Source: Puffinus mauretanicus (taxonomy: Eukaryota > Chordata > Aves > Procellariiformes > Procellariidae). Taken from it: a DNA stretch of 64,000 nt. Positions within the stretch are counted from its first letter, which is position 1, and the number at the start of each line of letters is the position of its first letter. This document shows positions 39,441 through 53,337 of the stretch, in pieces. The stretch covers positions 4,612,005-4,676,004 of the forward strand of contig JAJKFH010003504.1 of assembly GCA_023333565.1 (NCBI GenBank), in the 5' to 3' direction. The translations under genes and the position numbers were made by a program. The notes under the pieces are model-generated. The model was not told the origin of the DNA and ran no database searches. It worked only from the letters and a program-made list of their open reading frames with translations.

Positions 39441-42400
39441 ACCTATTTAGTGCTTTTTGTCAGCTGCCAGAGACACACAGACTATTTATACTCTGTGTTT
39501 TTACAATGCCTTACTGCTGTCTTTAAGTGGGCCTTCTAGGGACTATAGCAGTACAAATACTACTAAAATTCAATAAAATTCAATAAAATACTGCCCCATA
39601 AATGAGAGCTACACAAGCCCCAGCAACCTTTATCACAGACATGAAGAAGCAAATCTCCCCAGTCAGTAAGAATACAAAGAATACTCTAGAAATTTATCTC
39701 ACTATTTAATATCTAAATTTCTTACACAAAAGGCAATTGAGGACTTCTTGAATAGCATTATATAATAATTCCCAGACAAAAACTGCATTAAGATAGAGTT
39801 ACAATTGAACATACATATCAATAATTTAAAGTAAAATACATTACAGGGATTTATATTTAGCCCCAAGCAAGATTTACAAACCTAGGAAGTTTACAGATCT
39901 GTTTATAGTGAAAAGAAAACCAAGGGTGTTTAAGAATTGGAAATGTGAAAACAGCTGCCTCAGAACAGTGAAATATGATGGCCACTATGAAAAAGGAGGC
40001 AGCATGCCTTTGGCATTAGACCTATTGAAAACATTGCTTCCATTTTCTAAAGAGGAAAATTCTTTGTGGAATTCTTTGAAGAAAAATATTATATCGCAAC
40101 CTCTATTGAAGAAGGCACTCAAAAAATCTTACTTCAAGTATTGAATAATTTAAGAGACCTAGTAATAAAACTGTTTTATAAGTACGTTTACTTATGAATT
40201 CTCAAAAATGTTTATAAAGTTATGTCACTTCAAATAATACATTGCAGTCTTGATATACAAATGAAGTAAATTCCCAGCTTTTAGCATTAAAACTCAACTC
40301 ACTATAGAACCATTAGTTGTGCTTCCAGACTTTGTTCATTTTTGCCTGGAAAACACATGGACTATACTATCGTGTAAACTAAGGGACTTAGGACCCCAAG
40401 TCACATCAAATAAAAAGACTTAGGGGTCCTGTATCTTCCTGAAGTCATAGAGGGATTTCTGAAAATTGCACACAAATAACTGAATGCATTAACATAATTA
40501 AAACCTTTAAAATAATGAATTATTCTTATACTTAATTCAGGATTCCTGTCCCAAAAATACATTGCTAACCATGGTGCTCACAACCATTACTTATGCCCAA
40601 ACACAAAATCAGCTCACTCATGATAGTGCATACTAAAGCTTGAATAATAGCCTGGTTCTCCAGCAGATCTCAAAGTACTTTACAAATGAAAATGGACTGA
40701 TATGACAATTGTTGGACATGCACAGCTTCCACTGAAGTCACAAAATGTATCTCAGGATTAAGCCATAGTCAAAGAGCCTGTTTTTGCACATTACTCACTA
40801 AAACTCCCCCTGGCTTCAAGACCCAGTGAACTCAGCAGGGATGCTTTGGTGAATGGGAAGTGCTGAACAGGGCTCTCATGAAATTTCACAACGTTCTTAT
40901 TATCATGCTCCATTACTCCTTGCTACGTCACACCTCATTTTACAAACAACACCATATAAAGGACCAAAGTGGTCTGCAATACCATAACAGTAGAAGAACC
41001 TAAAGGAAAAAGGCAAAAAAAAAAAACCTTGATAAGCAATGCAAATGTAAGTGGTAGAGTTAAGAAGAACCCACGATGCCTGGTTGTCAATCTTATGCTT
41101 TAACCACGAGGTCAAGAAGCCCTCTTCTGCTGGCATTGCCACAACAGACCATGAACTGAGAGTGAAAATCTGTGGGGAAACAAGGAAAATATGAGAAAGC
41201 ACCTCTTTGGGCTTGGAAAAAAACCCTCACAGAACTCTTCTTTCTGATAATCACATTGCAAGATTGGGGACCAGTGTCTTATACACAAAGCCAGTTCAAG
41301 ACTCCTTTGAAGTACAGGAAAAAGTGATCTTTTCTGCCCCAAGAATGAAAGGCTGGGCCACTTCTGCAATGGAAAGGAGGGGGACAGAGAGAAGGGGCAG
41401 AGCTGGGATGGAGAGGAAAGGGAGAGCCTCAGAGAGCCAGGCTCGTCCCTCCTACCAACGAGGCAAGAGACACTCTGATCCCTCCTGCAAAGCTGGAGGA
41501 GCTGCCTGCATGGCTTTCCAAGGCTCTGGCACAGGCAAAACAGGCAGAGGGGTTATTTTGCAACCCTTTCCTTCTGCAGCCCTAGCCTGCTGCCGGCTCT
41601 TTCTGCGCTTTAATCCGCCTCGTTTACATGGCCCAGTGTAAAATTTGTTATTCGCGTTAGTGTTTAGCTAGGGCTAACTTTACAAGTGGTTATGCTGTTA
41701 TTTTCCCTGGAAATAGGTATAGAAAATTGAACACTGCATTCTTTCCTATGCAGAGTTTGAAATCTAGACTATTAAACAACCTATTTTTTTTCTGAATATA
41801 TTTACCTACCTTTTTATTTTTTAACATTATCCACCACTTTCTTGGTGCTAGCCATTAATTATTTGGGAGTTTTATAGCTTCTTTTGAGCTCTTATTTGGT
41901 TTTCCAGACATTATGTTTTTAATTTCACAGACAGAATTTTAATACATTGCCTACTGCAGCCGTAAATCACTTAATGTGTTAGAAAGCAGATTGCTCAGTA
42001 ATTGCCATTTTATTTACTATACTGATGCAAGCAATTTAAATATGATTGAGTTTTCAGACTTAGAAACAATGTAAAGAGGCTTAGGAGAGAATGCAGTATA
42101 AATGTAAACAGCAATCAGCAGTCGTTGTTTTCTCTTGCATTAGAATTAATGTTTTAAAAAAAAAAAGTACTAGGACAACTTTATGAACCACTTGTGACTC
42201 AACGGCTGCTGTTAAGGTCTCAGTATCAACTGCTCATCTCACCTCATTGTTTTCCAGATCTAGAAATGCTAAAGGAGACAACATGCCCTCCCTTGGGTGT
42301 GGTAAGAGGAGCTGAGAAACGTGCTATTTTTCAGTCACTCTTGGCTAAGCCAGAAATATATTGAGAGATTTCAAAGGCAAAAGCTCTCCTAAGTAGAAGA

Positions 42401-45400
42401 CCAGGGATTCCTGGTACCCTGTGACAGGCAATCTCCCTAAGTGACCATGCAATGCTCCTCTTTAATTTCTTCACAGAAGTTAAAACTCTATTATAAGAGC
42501 CAGAGCAATTACACTAGTGGTAAATACTGACTTTTCTAGTAGATGTTTTTTATTAGTCTCTTACCATAAGACCCATCTTAACAATCAGCATAGTATCAAT
42601 CTGGACCTTTATTCACACAGAAGAGAAATATCAACCATTCTGTTACTGCTTTGGACACAGATTTGGACAGCCTAAAGCTTCCCTGTGCCTTTCCTATTGG
42701 GTGTCTTGGCATCTTCAAAGAGATAATATTAAACATAATAATAATAATTGGTGTATTGGTAGGCACATTGGCAGGCACACTGGCTTTAAGCCATCTGAAT
42801 CTGGGCTTCTAGCGTAACATCCCAGTGCAGTGAATGTTATACGACTTTCAGCGCAGAAAGGCGCTATCAGCAGTTTTCACTCTGAGGACTTAGTAACATC
42901 AACAAAGCCACTACCTTTATTTCCTCTTGTTTACATGGAAAGGAGTATATATACATGCAAATAAATATATCAATTGGTTATTTTATCTATAAATGACACT
43001 TTTTTTTAACCTTATAGTCAAGCCTAACACTTGTAATATTGTTTACCTTCTCAGCACCCTCAGATTTTCCCATGCCTCTCTAGACACCTACGGACTTATT
43101 TTGAAACATCACAGAAAGATCTCCAACAGGAGCATGTCAGGAAATGAAATGCAACTTAAATAGCATAAACTCGACTTGTTTCATGATGGCAGTAATCTGT
43201 AGCCCTTTTTCAGAACAGCAAGTTTATCAGAACTGGTTTCTCTCCCTTATTCCTCCTAAAATGTTTATATTTTTGGCCCTCAACCGAAAATATTCTCATT
43301 TGGAAAATAGTTCTGTTGCACTCCTACACTTCTACTCTACTCTCAAGGCCAAGATATGAGGCATCTTCTGAGCTCCTGTCTAGGGGAGAAGTGACCACAA
43401 ACCAAGGAGCAGAAAGAGTGGAGATAAAGTACCCAAACTGTTTAAATCACATAAGATACCACAAAAGCACTTTCAAATGGAAATAATTTGGACTTTTTCT
43501 GAATTCCTGTGATTTTGAAGTAGGATGTTTCATTTAGCAGATGAAAATTTCCATGGAAACCGGCTGGATTTGTGAAAAAGTCCATTTAGTAAAACTCCAT
43601 AAATTTCCATTATGAAAGGGATTTAAACAGAAAACAGATGACTGCACTTCTAATTGCTTTGAAAACAGCTTGGAGGTGAAGCCCAGGCTCCAGCCAGGCC
43701 TGCCCTTATCCACACGTTGGACTGCAGTTCCTTTAGCCCAGAACCAATGATGCAGTCACTTTGCTTCATTCCCAGTACTTTAAACTCATTTCATACAGTC
43801 ACTTATAAGACATAATTGATGCAATTTTATTTTTTTTAATTGAAATAAAATATTTATGGGGAATGCACAAACAAGACAGAATAAGGCAGTTGCTGTGCTC
43901 AAGATATTCAGCATTTTCCTTTGCAGCAGTTATTTCCATCATGCTGCAGATACTTCTCCTCTATTTGGGTTATGATATGCTAAATGTATAAAGTTTGTGA
44001 GTAATGACATTAATTTATGAATTCTTTATTCCAATGCAGGTTGAATCCTAACATTGAAACTTACATTTCCTGTACAATAATTAGCACTTGTATTGCTCTC
44101 TATACTTTCAAAACACAATTATTGGGTAATCCATAATACGCTTTTCTGAACCTTAAGGGTGGCTGTGCTGGTTAACACAATATCAGAAGAGAGTTATGCA
44201 AAGTCAAGGAGAGAGTCAGTACCCACTGACTGTTGGAACTCCAGTGTTGTCTTTCCTGATACCATCACCTGTTCATTACACTTTGCTTTTGAATTTTTGT
44301 AACCACAGACTGCATAATTTTACATTTTTGCTGAATCCAACCCAAAATTATAACAATGTGAACTCTCTTTTGGAAGTAAACAACTGAGAACGATTACTAG
44401 CAACCCATCATAAAGAAGATACTTACCTTACACTGAGTGGTCTTCCTTTATAAAAGGGCTGATTTTCTAAGATAAATGCAAATTTCAGAGCATCTAGCAG
44501 AGATGCAGGGCATATAATTGCAGGAAAAAGTAATGCAGCTACATTACTCTTGGGACACAAGCCAGACTACATGTGTGTTACTCTCCAAGCCATGCAGATA
44601 GATCACCCTTATTCAGACCCAGCTTATATAATTTATATCAGAGGTTGCTCAAATGGTGGTGGGGATCTCCACACAAAATTTTGCACAAACACACACATAC
44701 ACATCTGTAACACAATGGAGGTTTAAAAGAACAATATTGAAAAGTATTACGTGTGCACACACACGCACAGAACATAACAGCCACCACTGGAGCGCCCTCA
44801 CTTCTCAGTGCTCACTTCACAAATGAAACAACAGAAAAGTTGGAGTATCAGGTTCTTGCAACTCTCTCTTCTGTTACTTTTTTGCACTCAGTCCCCACTG
44901 CCACATGCCTGTCTCTGCAAGTCTGGGGACAGCCAGCAAAATCCCCACTGACGGCTACATTGCAGGCCCATTTTCATATAATCTTTCTTTGTGTCGGTGC
45001 CCAGACTGGTGCAAAAGCAAACTAAAAAAATCAGTTCTTGGCAATCAGTCTCAGTCATCCGCTCTGCATGCTCCCACATGTGCTGTCTGCACTTGACACA
45101 TGAGGGAAGGAAGATTCAGGCATGGAACTGCAAATGCACGACGACTCTGTAATGTGCTTAAGTGCTATATACATAGATATACATGGAAACTTGTTACACG
45201 TCACTATTAACACAAAACAACAAAGAAAGATTTTAGCAAGGTTTATAAAGTTCTGGTGGAGGTGGACCCCACTATCCACAAGGCAAGACCTGCCCTGATC
45301 TGTATTGTGCAGTTTATCACCACATAAAGTTACCCTGAAATGCTGAGTAGTGAGATTTGCAAAAGCAGCTGGTGAGTTTGACAACATCGGTTTTGGGGGC

Positions 45401-48400
45401 CCAATGTAGAGAAACATAAGGATCCACATTTACTGGGGGGAAAAAAACTCAAACAAAAAACCACCAACAAAAAACCTTACTCTGAGTCTCTCCAAGAAAA
45501 AGAAAAGTTTTTGTCTATGAGGCATATATATTAAACTGAAGCTAAAGTAACTTGACTGCCTCTTAACACGTTTGTTACACATTTCTTTGTGTATTTAGGC
45601 TCCAAACAGCACTGAAGCAACAATCAAACTCAACACTTACAAATGTTGTTCGAAGTTTGTAAAATCTGAATTTTCTGCAGAATTCTGAGCAGGATATGTG
45701 TAAACCATTTAAAAGCAAATATACAATATGTTAAGTGCTAAAAATAATGATTATTACTCGGGTTAGTCTCACATGTTTCCCTTGCAAACTGCAAAGGGAA
45801 TTAGAAAGTCACTAGAAAGTACTTCAAAGATGTCTAATAACAAACTTTCCAGAACAGGTGGCTAAGGCCAGACTTCTAAGTCCATATTTAAGCTACAAAA
45901 TATGATTAAACTGAATTTTAAGAGAAGTGAGCATTCACGTAATTCAGCAGTGCAGTAGTTCAGGATATTTCTATTCCGGAGCTTAACTTTGAGCATCTGG
46001 CTTAGAAAATATTAACTACAATATCTTTGAAATCATGTTCAATCCTGAAACCAGCAGAAAAAATTACTTATGTTCAATAGATACTAGAGCTTCTAAAAGA
46101 AGATAGATTCTCAGGTTAAAATAGATAGAAATTTTTACTTTATAGATAAATGATGTTCTATCTTTAAAGGCTTCTTCACACTGAACTATGGTTAATATTG
46201 AATTTAAAAGAAAAAATTCCATTTACTTCAGCTTTCACTTAAGTCTCTAATGTAGCCATTATATGGTAAACCATACAGGTGAGAGAGGCTAAAATCAAAG
46301 ATACTATGTATCTTCAGTGCATTCATCTATCACGTAGAAGGTTTTCTTACTCAAAATTAATATCAAGCAGAGGGGTTTTTTTGAAGCTGACATGACATAT
46401 GACATTCTTTCAATGATTCTGCAGTTAATTATTTTCAACGATTCTGTAGTTAAGTATTGAGACAATGAAGTTTAAATCTGATTCTTATTTCTCTTGTCAA
46501 ATGCAAGGTTAACAGCCATGAAAAAGAAAGTAATATAAGAAAGAATGACGTAGATCAAGATCATAGAAAAGGGGAAGTTATTACAGACATAGCTCAAGTA
46601 GTAAAGATTTTCAGAGGCTTTGAACTGACTTGCTGAAAAATAGTTTTATCTCAGGCACACCTTAGTGTGAGATCTGATATTCTATAGCTTCTTACTTATC
46701 CTTCACACGCACTTACAATCTAAGAATGCGTGGCATATGACAGCTGTGAAGAAATCTATTGCAGGCATCCCATGCAGCTCTTAAAATCTGGCCCTGTGGA
46801 TCCCAAATTCCGGTTTCCAGTGGCTGCGTGTGTGTGCATGAATAAAAGTCTACTCAATAGTATTTCTGTTTTTCCTAATAATGACATGATCACCTATCCA
46901 TTAAGTGCACCCCAAATCAGTATTTATACTTTCACTAAATATCCCTTATGCTGCCACTCTCAGCAAGCAGAGATTAGACTGAGGAAGTCACACAGAGCTG
47001 GGTAACTATTTACTATTATAAGTGAAAACCTTTAGAAAGCTGTGCATGCAAGTGCAGTGCTCAGGAACAGCTGAGAGCAGATCTTCCCTTTACCGCTTTG
47101 TCCCCCTCTATTTAAATAGCGCATGCTTTGTTTTTTATTTCTCGCACACTGCCATCATTCTCACCCATAGGTAATAAATTCAAACCAACCAATAAATTTA
47201 CCTAAAATTCAAGTTACAAGTAAATAATTATCTTTAAATCTCCTATCTTGCCTTGATACTTAATTTTGTTATTTTTCTACTGGAATCACAGCTTTAAGTT
47301 ATCTGTAATTTTTCTTATTTTGTCCTCCCTCCATCAAAATGGTGATTATACTAAATTGCCTCAAGAATTATTCCTGAGAGAAAATGTTGTCTAGTGACTC
47401 AAACAAAGGCATAGGGCTCAAAGAATTTACTTCTGGCTTCATTAGCAGTTCACCTGGTGAGCTGGGGAAAGCAATTCCATCTGTCTGCATAGCACTTTAC
47501 TAGTAGCTACTTCCCAGGGACACCAGAAGAGGTTAATTCAACTGCCCTTAGCGTTGTCCATCCAGCTGAAGTTAGTCATGGAAGTTGCCTCTATAACCAG
47601 TGAGAAGAGATTCATCTCATCCAAAAAGGCTGAGTGAGCAGAGAGGCTTACATCTCTCCACTGACAGACCTTGGGCAACCAGCTTAGCTCATGGCCCCAT
47701 TTAATTAAAAAAAATTACTTTTTAGTTTGTATTTGTCTAGCTCTGTAATATAATTAAAAGAAAATCCCTGTACGTGTCAAGAACTATAAACTTTAAAAAT
47801 ACAAGTTATGAAAGACTGTCCCTAACACTCGCATTGACCTCACTGTGAATTTTGTGATGACAGCAGCCGCAGCACCGGGCCAAGAAAATCCCCGATATGC
47901 CATCATCTCCTGTGATATTTAGCAATGCTACCGTAACAGCTGTCACCTGATGTCAGACTTGTTGTCTTTCCTCAGCACGAGAGATCTCCAGAAGTAGGCT
48001 GTAACCCCACATCCTTTGGGAAACCTTCATCCTTTCATACGATGGATCTCAATTCTCTCCTGTAGTTGCCCTTTTGCCCTTGCTGATGTTTTTCAAGCCG
48101 AGAAAATGACACCAGAAATTCTCTCTACAATTTGTCTCTTTTTAACTAAACACTGAAGCAAGTGCACCCTGAACTTACAGGATAGATTTGAAAGCCACAA
48201 TTCTTTCTTTTTTTTGCTTTTTAATAGATTCAAGAGCAGTTCTCTAGGAAACCCCAGGAGAACATACTTTTAATCTCAAACCAAAACATTTTGCTTGCTC
48301 AGCATTTTAACATAAATTATTGCAGAGAAAGCTTAAATGTTTAGCGTTCATATTCTGTGGGGACATAAGCTGAACACACAGGGATTGTACAGAACCTGTA

Positions 48401-51400
48401 TTTGAGTATAAGTTTAAGCAGATGAGTGTCAGTAATATTAACTATATTGTGAAATTTCATCCAGTTGATGGACTGTTTTGTATTTTCAGTCATGTCCCTA
48501 CATGAAGTAATTCACCCAAAGGCAGAGAAAACCAGGTTTCTAGTGAGCTTCTGAACTCTATTAAAATAAAACATGTTAAACTGTTCGGATAAAAAATATT
48601 TTTGTCTTCAGTATCTTTAACAGCCCAATCACCCAGGCCAGTTTCAAGAAGTCACCATAATAGTCTCTAAACTTGAAGTTGTATAAGTTATCATGAAGAC
48701 TAGGAAAAGCAGTAGCAATGAAATAGCCCAGACTTACACTAACTGTATGCAAAGAAGGAAAAAAAGTGACAGTGAAGGTAACTAAAAAGCAACACAACGA
48801 AGAAACAAACTGTATCTTTGCAAAGTGCAAATATCAATAAGAAAGAAAAGAGAACACCTTTTAGAGTGAATAGCTGGAAGTAAATATGAGCTTCTGAAGT
48901 CATATGAGGTATGAAATGATGTCACTATGAAAGAATTAAAACAGCAAAATTGTTGGTAAAATTTATTGCTTAAGAAGTAAAAAAGAAAGTAAACACAAAC
49001 CATCTTTAGCATGGAATAAATTTTTTTCAGATGAAAAGCACAATTAGGAATTGAAAAAAGAGAGAGAGTGAGAGAAGAAAGAAACACTGAAATGGGTTCA
49101 GAAAGAATTTCAAGATTTTCCCTCGATCTGGTTCTAAACCAAATTATCCCTGGGCTCCCCTCTGCTAACTCAGCAGCACACTCCCAGCTGCAGCTCCCCG
49201 TTCCTTCCACTACGGTGAGACTCACACACAAGGCTGCGAATGTTCCTCTATTGCTCGAGATATAAAACCAGGGTATTAATTAAAAAGAGAAACTATTCCT
49301 GTAGTATCACTGCAGTTACAAAATTGTTACTCCTATTATTGCCGAGAAACTACTAAAAGGCCAGTACACAGATCCATACGTATCTTTCCCACTGTTAGAA
49401 GGTCTTGCTTTCTGAAAAAGCTGTCATGTAAGGGCAAAACCACAGGTGAAACGGATTTCAGTTCAGTGAACTCTAAAACAAGGAAGAAAAGTGGGAAGAA
49501 TTTGTAGCCCATGCTTAACAGTTAAATTAGCAGCTGCAAACATAACAGCTGTTGCAAAAAGATAATCAACTCTTTATTTGTATTCCCAATGAGACTTATT
49601 AATGATAATCTTAACAAAACAGTAAAAAGAGGAAATTACTAAACTTTAATTAATAAATTGCTAAAGAAAAGCAATTAATAATCTCCAGCATGAGGATTAT
49701 TAATTTTTATATATCCCACACACTTTTTTCTGTGTATATATAAATATAATTAAGCAGAGAAGGTTGTACATGAACAACAAAAAACTAAACAGGATCTGCA
49801 CTATAACTGAAGCTCGAAGAAAGAATTACAGAAAAAAAACCCACATAACTTCATGTTATCACATTTAAAATGAAAACAAGAAAAGACAGGTTTTGAAAGG
49901 AAATCATGTTTTCCCTGCACAATTTCCTACAGTCGACATTGACAACTTTATGGAGGAATATACTATTTCAGGAAATTTAAAGCCCGTTGATAGAAACAAG
50001 AGCTAAATATGACTGAATTACAAAATAAGTACTTAAACTGAAACATTTATGAAAATGGGAATTGAGAAAGCTCAGGAGTCTGTAAGGAAACAGCAAATAC
50101 AGTCTAGCAAACTGGGATGACTACGTTAAACCAAACAAATCTGCACAAAAACGTTAAGAAAATATATCAAAGCCATAACTTGCTTCATGCATAGTGACTG
50201 CTGGCTATTTCAGACAAAGCAAAAAAGAAATTTGAATTCTGCTTTTTATAAAATATTCAATGTTGGATGAGTTACACTGTGTAACTCTACCGGGAATGTG
50301 ATCTTTAAATTTAACAGAGGAATTAAAATATAACCTTTCGTGTCTTAGGAGAATCCTACAAAGGCTGGACTTTAAAAGAACATTTGTAATCTCTGGTGCT
50401 TCTTCAGCTGTGGCATCTGAAGAGCCCCAGAAATATCTGTCCGTGCTGGGACAGGAGAGTCATTTAGGGACTAGAGTTAATCTGCAGTGGAGTGGAAGCC
50501 GTGGTGAGGACAGCTCAGGCAAACAGAAGGGAAATGCTGTGATAAGAGAAAATAATTTGAAAATGGATCAAGAAATTTTTAAACTGTCCTTTTTATTTTA
50601 AACATGGTTTGGGATTTTTTTATTTGAGGTAAAGATAGTGTGAAGCTTGCAATGAAATTATAAAGTTGAAGACACTGCTCCAACAATGTAAAAATAAAAG
50701 CAGTATATTCTAAATAATATGTAGCAACTAGAGGCACAAAAACTATACCTAAGGTAAGGATCTTACACGGCCAGACAAGTGGGGTGCTACCTTGGCAACT
50801 GCTGCATTTGTCCTAAGGGTACCAAAGTCATATTTACTAGATCAAAAGAAAGGAAAAACAGCAAATATCAATCTCAACATCTAACCATGTACATTAACTG
50901 CTGACACAGCCTGGAGCACTCAAGGATTAGTTTAAGTGCCAGAGTTTTAGTTTTGAGCACACAAATATCATTTGGTATGATTTGGTACATTACATAAGTT
51001 GTGTATTGCAACCACATAGTAGTGTTAAACTTCTTAATTTATACAGAAATCTCTGCAACAAAGAAGCAATTTGTTGCTTAGTGAACTTCTGCACTTCCAT
51101 TGAAGTAAAACGTGTTAAAATTCTTATTAGAAGAATTAGTTTTGACAGCATCATGTGCAATCTCGTTAACCTCTCTTCAGTGGGCACTTCATGGACAAGC
51201 AAGGGAGGCATAGGTCTCACATTTAATCAGCCAGAGAAAACAATTTACTCTTCTGTAACTTAGTAAAAAAGCTTTATCAGTAAATAAGGAAACAGTAGAG
51301 TTGGAGACGTCACTGTAAAAAGAGGGGTAAAAAGAAAAGAAAAGAAGCAGCCTTTGATATTGCTATCTGAATGAGACTGCAGTCCTTGTCTCCTACGTAG

Positions 51401-53309
51401 GAGAACTTTGGTGCATTATCAACTATTATCAATAAATTAGGATCTGAAATAAAAAATTCTCTGGTTTTGGAGCAACATGTCTTCTCTAGTGGTATTAAGT
51501 GAAAAAAAAAGGGTCTAATATAAGGAAAAAAAATATACTACCGTAACATCGAGTTTTCTTGTTTGTATTACTCCTTCCTTCTCAATTTTCTTAACTTAAA
51601 AAAATGCACTGAACTTCTCAATGAAATTCACTCACTGAACTTCAGCAGGACACTCTATGAAACATACCTCTAAACTGTTTTCTGCTTCTATTAATCTTTA
51701 CAGTGGTGATATTTTCCAGCTGAGGGCAAGGAGAGGATTTTTCAACCTCCTCTGGTCAGTAGGACGGTATTCAGAGTGAGTATCACTATGTGCTTGTCCT
51801 GTTCTTTCTTCTCTCCCTAAGCTGTTGACTGCTGTTGGAAACAGGATCCTCAGCAAATGGGCCTTTGGGCAGATCCAGCTTGGCCATTCCAAGATTATGT
51901 TATATTCCTTAATACATGTGCTTGAAATATAACCTTAATATCTCGCATTCTTTGGCAATTGGATACAGTGGCTTCCAGATGAAAGCCAACTGCTGTAATG
52001 CAACTTTAACCAAGTAATTAAGCTACATTGATTTTCAACAGCTGGGAAAAGGCCTTTATCATGAGTGTTCACATTTCAAAGTATAGAAGTGACCTAGACA
52101 AAGATGAATAAATACAATTATTTATTCTTCCCATATACTTCCTATCTACCTTATTCCCGCAGCATCTGGAAAGGTTAAACATCTGAATCGGGAATATATG
52201 TGACTGTTGTACCAAAACAGGAGACAAGTGTTTATATTTTGAGGCAGGAACAGGGAATGAAACGGGGGAAAGAGCTAAAAAGTATCCATGACTGTTCAGG
52301 GAGAGACCTGTAAAAGTGATCCCTGGATTTTTACTCTGATATTTTAAAAAGAGCAATCTCATGCATTAGTAAGTCAGACGAATGTGTAAGGCAAGGAGTA
52401 TGCTTTCATAAAAGCTGATGCTGCTTATTGAAGTCAGGTCTGTTACAACGCACTACGTGAGCCTCCCAGATTCAGGAACAAAAGAACTAAAAAGTGACTT
52501 TCGTACCATAGCTGCCATGAGATGCTTATTACCGCAGAGTGCAGCTCTCCAATAATTTCCTTAGCTAATGTCTGCAAAGACAGACACTGCCTATCGCAGT
52601 ATCTCTCCGCCTGATACCCTTTCTCTAACTAAAACTCAGCTACTCACTGCTCAGCAGGCGCAGAGTACAGAGACCGAGCAAGCAGCTAACAGCTAATTCA
52701 AAGGGTGATAAACCAGAAATTCTCTCGCTGTAACAACGTTTTGACCTCTTCATTGTCAGCTGGTCTAATCAAACTGTAATCAATGAATGTTTTCCCTATA
52801 TGCAAGCTGTTAAGAAAGCAAGTTAATTGGCTCGCTTGAAAGATTTAAAGCACATGAAACTTCTGAGTGGTTTAATGGTTTTCCAGGGACTGTTGCGAGG
52901 GAATAGCTGCAGAGATACTGCAATGCAGCACAAGGCAGCTCGCAGACCACTGACACTGAATATTTTGCAAAAATCTGAGGGCTAAGTGCTACCCTTTCCC
53001 ACTGCCGCAGGGGGAAGGAATGTGAGCATTTGAGACTGTGCAACAAAGCTTTTTAGCAGCTTCATTAGGAGTCCAGTATTCTGTCTACCCCTACTCCCAA
53101 GCTGTGTCTTTCAGGACAAACTGTCACTATTTCAACTACAGTTCACCTTCCTTTGAAAATGTATTTCAGTTTACTGACAAAATGTTTTTTTCTTAACTCC
53201 TTCCGTACCGGGCTGTAATTTATAACTGTTGACATTGAAATCAAACTATGTCCTGCATAAAAACCTGGTAGTGTAAAAACTGTTTCCCTATGTGGTATAT
53301 ATTCCCATT
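39441..53309. other. Long intronic stretch, no gene recognised
   Basis: Almost 14 kb of AT-rich DNA. A GC-richer patch at 41340-41640 carries a 144-codon frame without recognisable domain. The stretch 40640-40870 has phrases (gatctcaaagtactttacaaat, ccactgaagtcac) reminiscent of very old amniote repeats. A 23-bp tandem duplication is at 46411-46458. An AT-rich block at 41780-42180 looks like a candidate conserved non-coding element. Nothing else is recognised. Confidence 0.45.
46411..46458. repeat. Imperfect 23-bp tandem duplication
   Basis: The unit caatgattctgcagttaatt plus att (46411-46433) recurs at 46436-46458 with three substitutions and two spacer bases. It is a local duplication with no evident function. 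Confidence 0.85.
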
Positions 53310-53337
53310 TTAATTTCTAATTAAAATTAGAAATTAA
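53310..53337. repeat. Perfect AT-rich inverted repeat, 13-bp arms
   Basis: Arms ttaatttctaatt and aattagaaattaa are separated by two A, giving a 28-base near-perfect palindrome. Part of the motif (ttctaatt) recurs directly after it. Confidence 0.95.

Noticed and set aside
41207..41641. 144-codon plus-strand frame with an Arg/Gly-rich middle
   Set aside because: The Arg/Gly-rich part comes from a gga/gag purine-rich stretch, not from a recognisable protein. No homologue recognised.
48782..49231. 149-codon minus-strand frame rich in Phe, Ser and Cys
   Set aside because: The composition reflects A/G-rich plus-strand DNA read in reverse. No signal peptide plus domain architecture and no known family.
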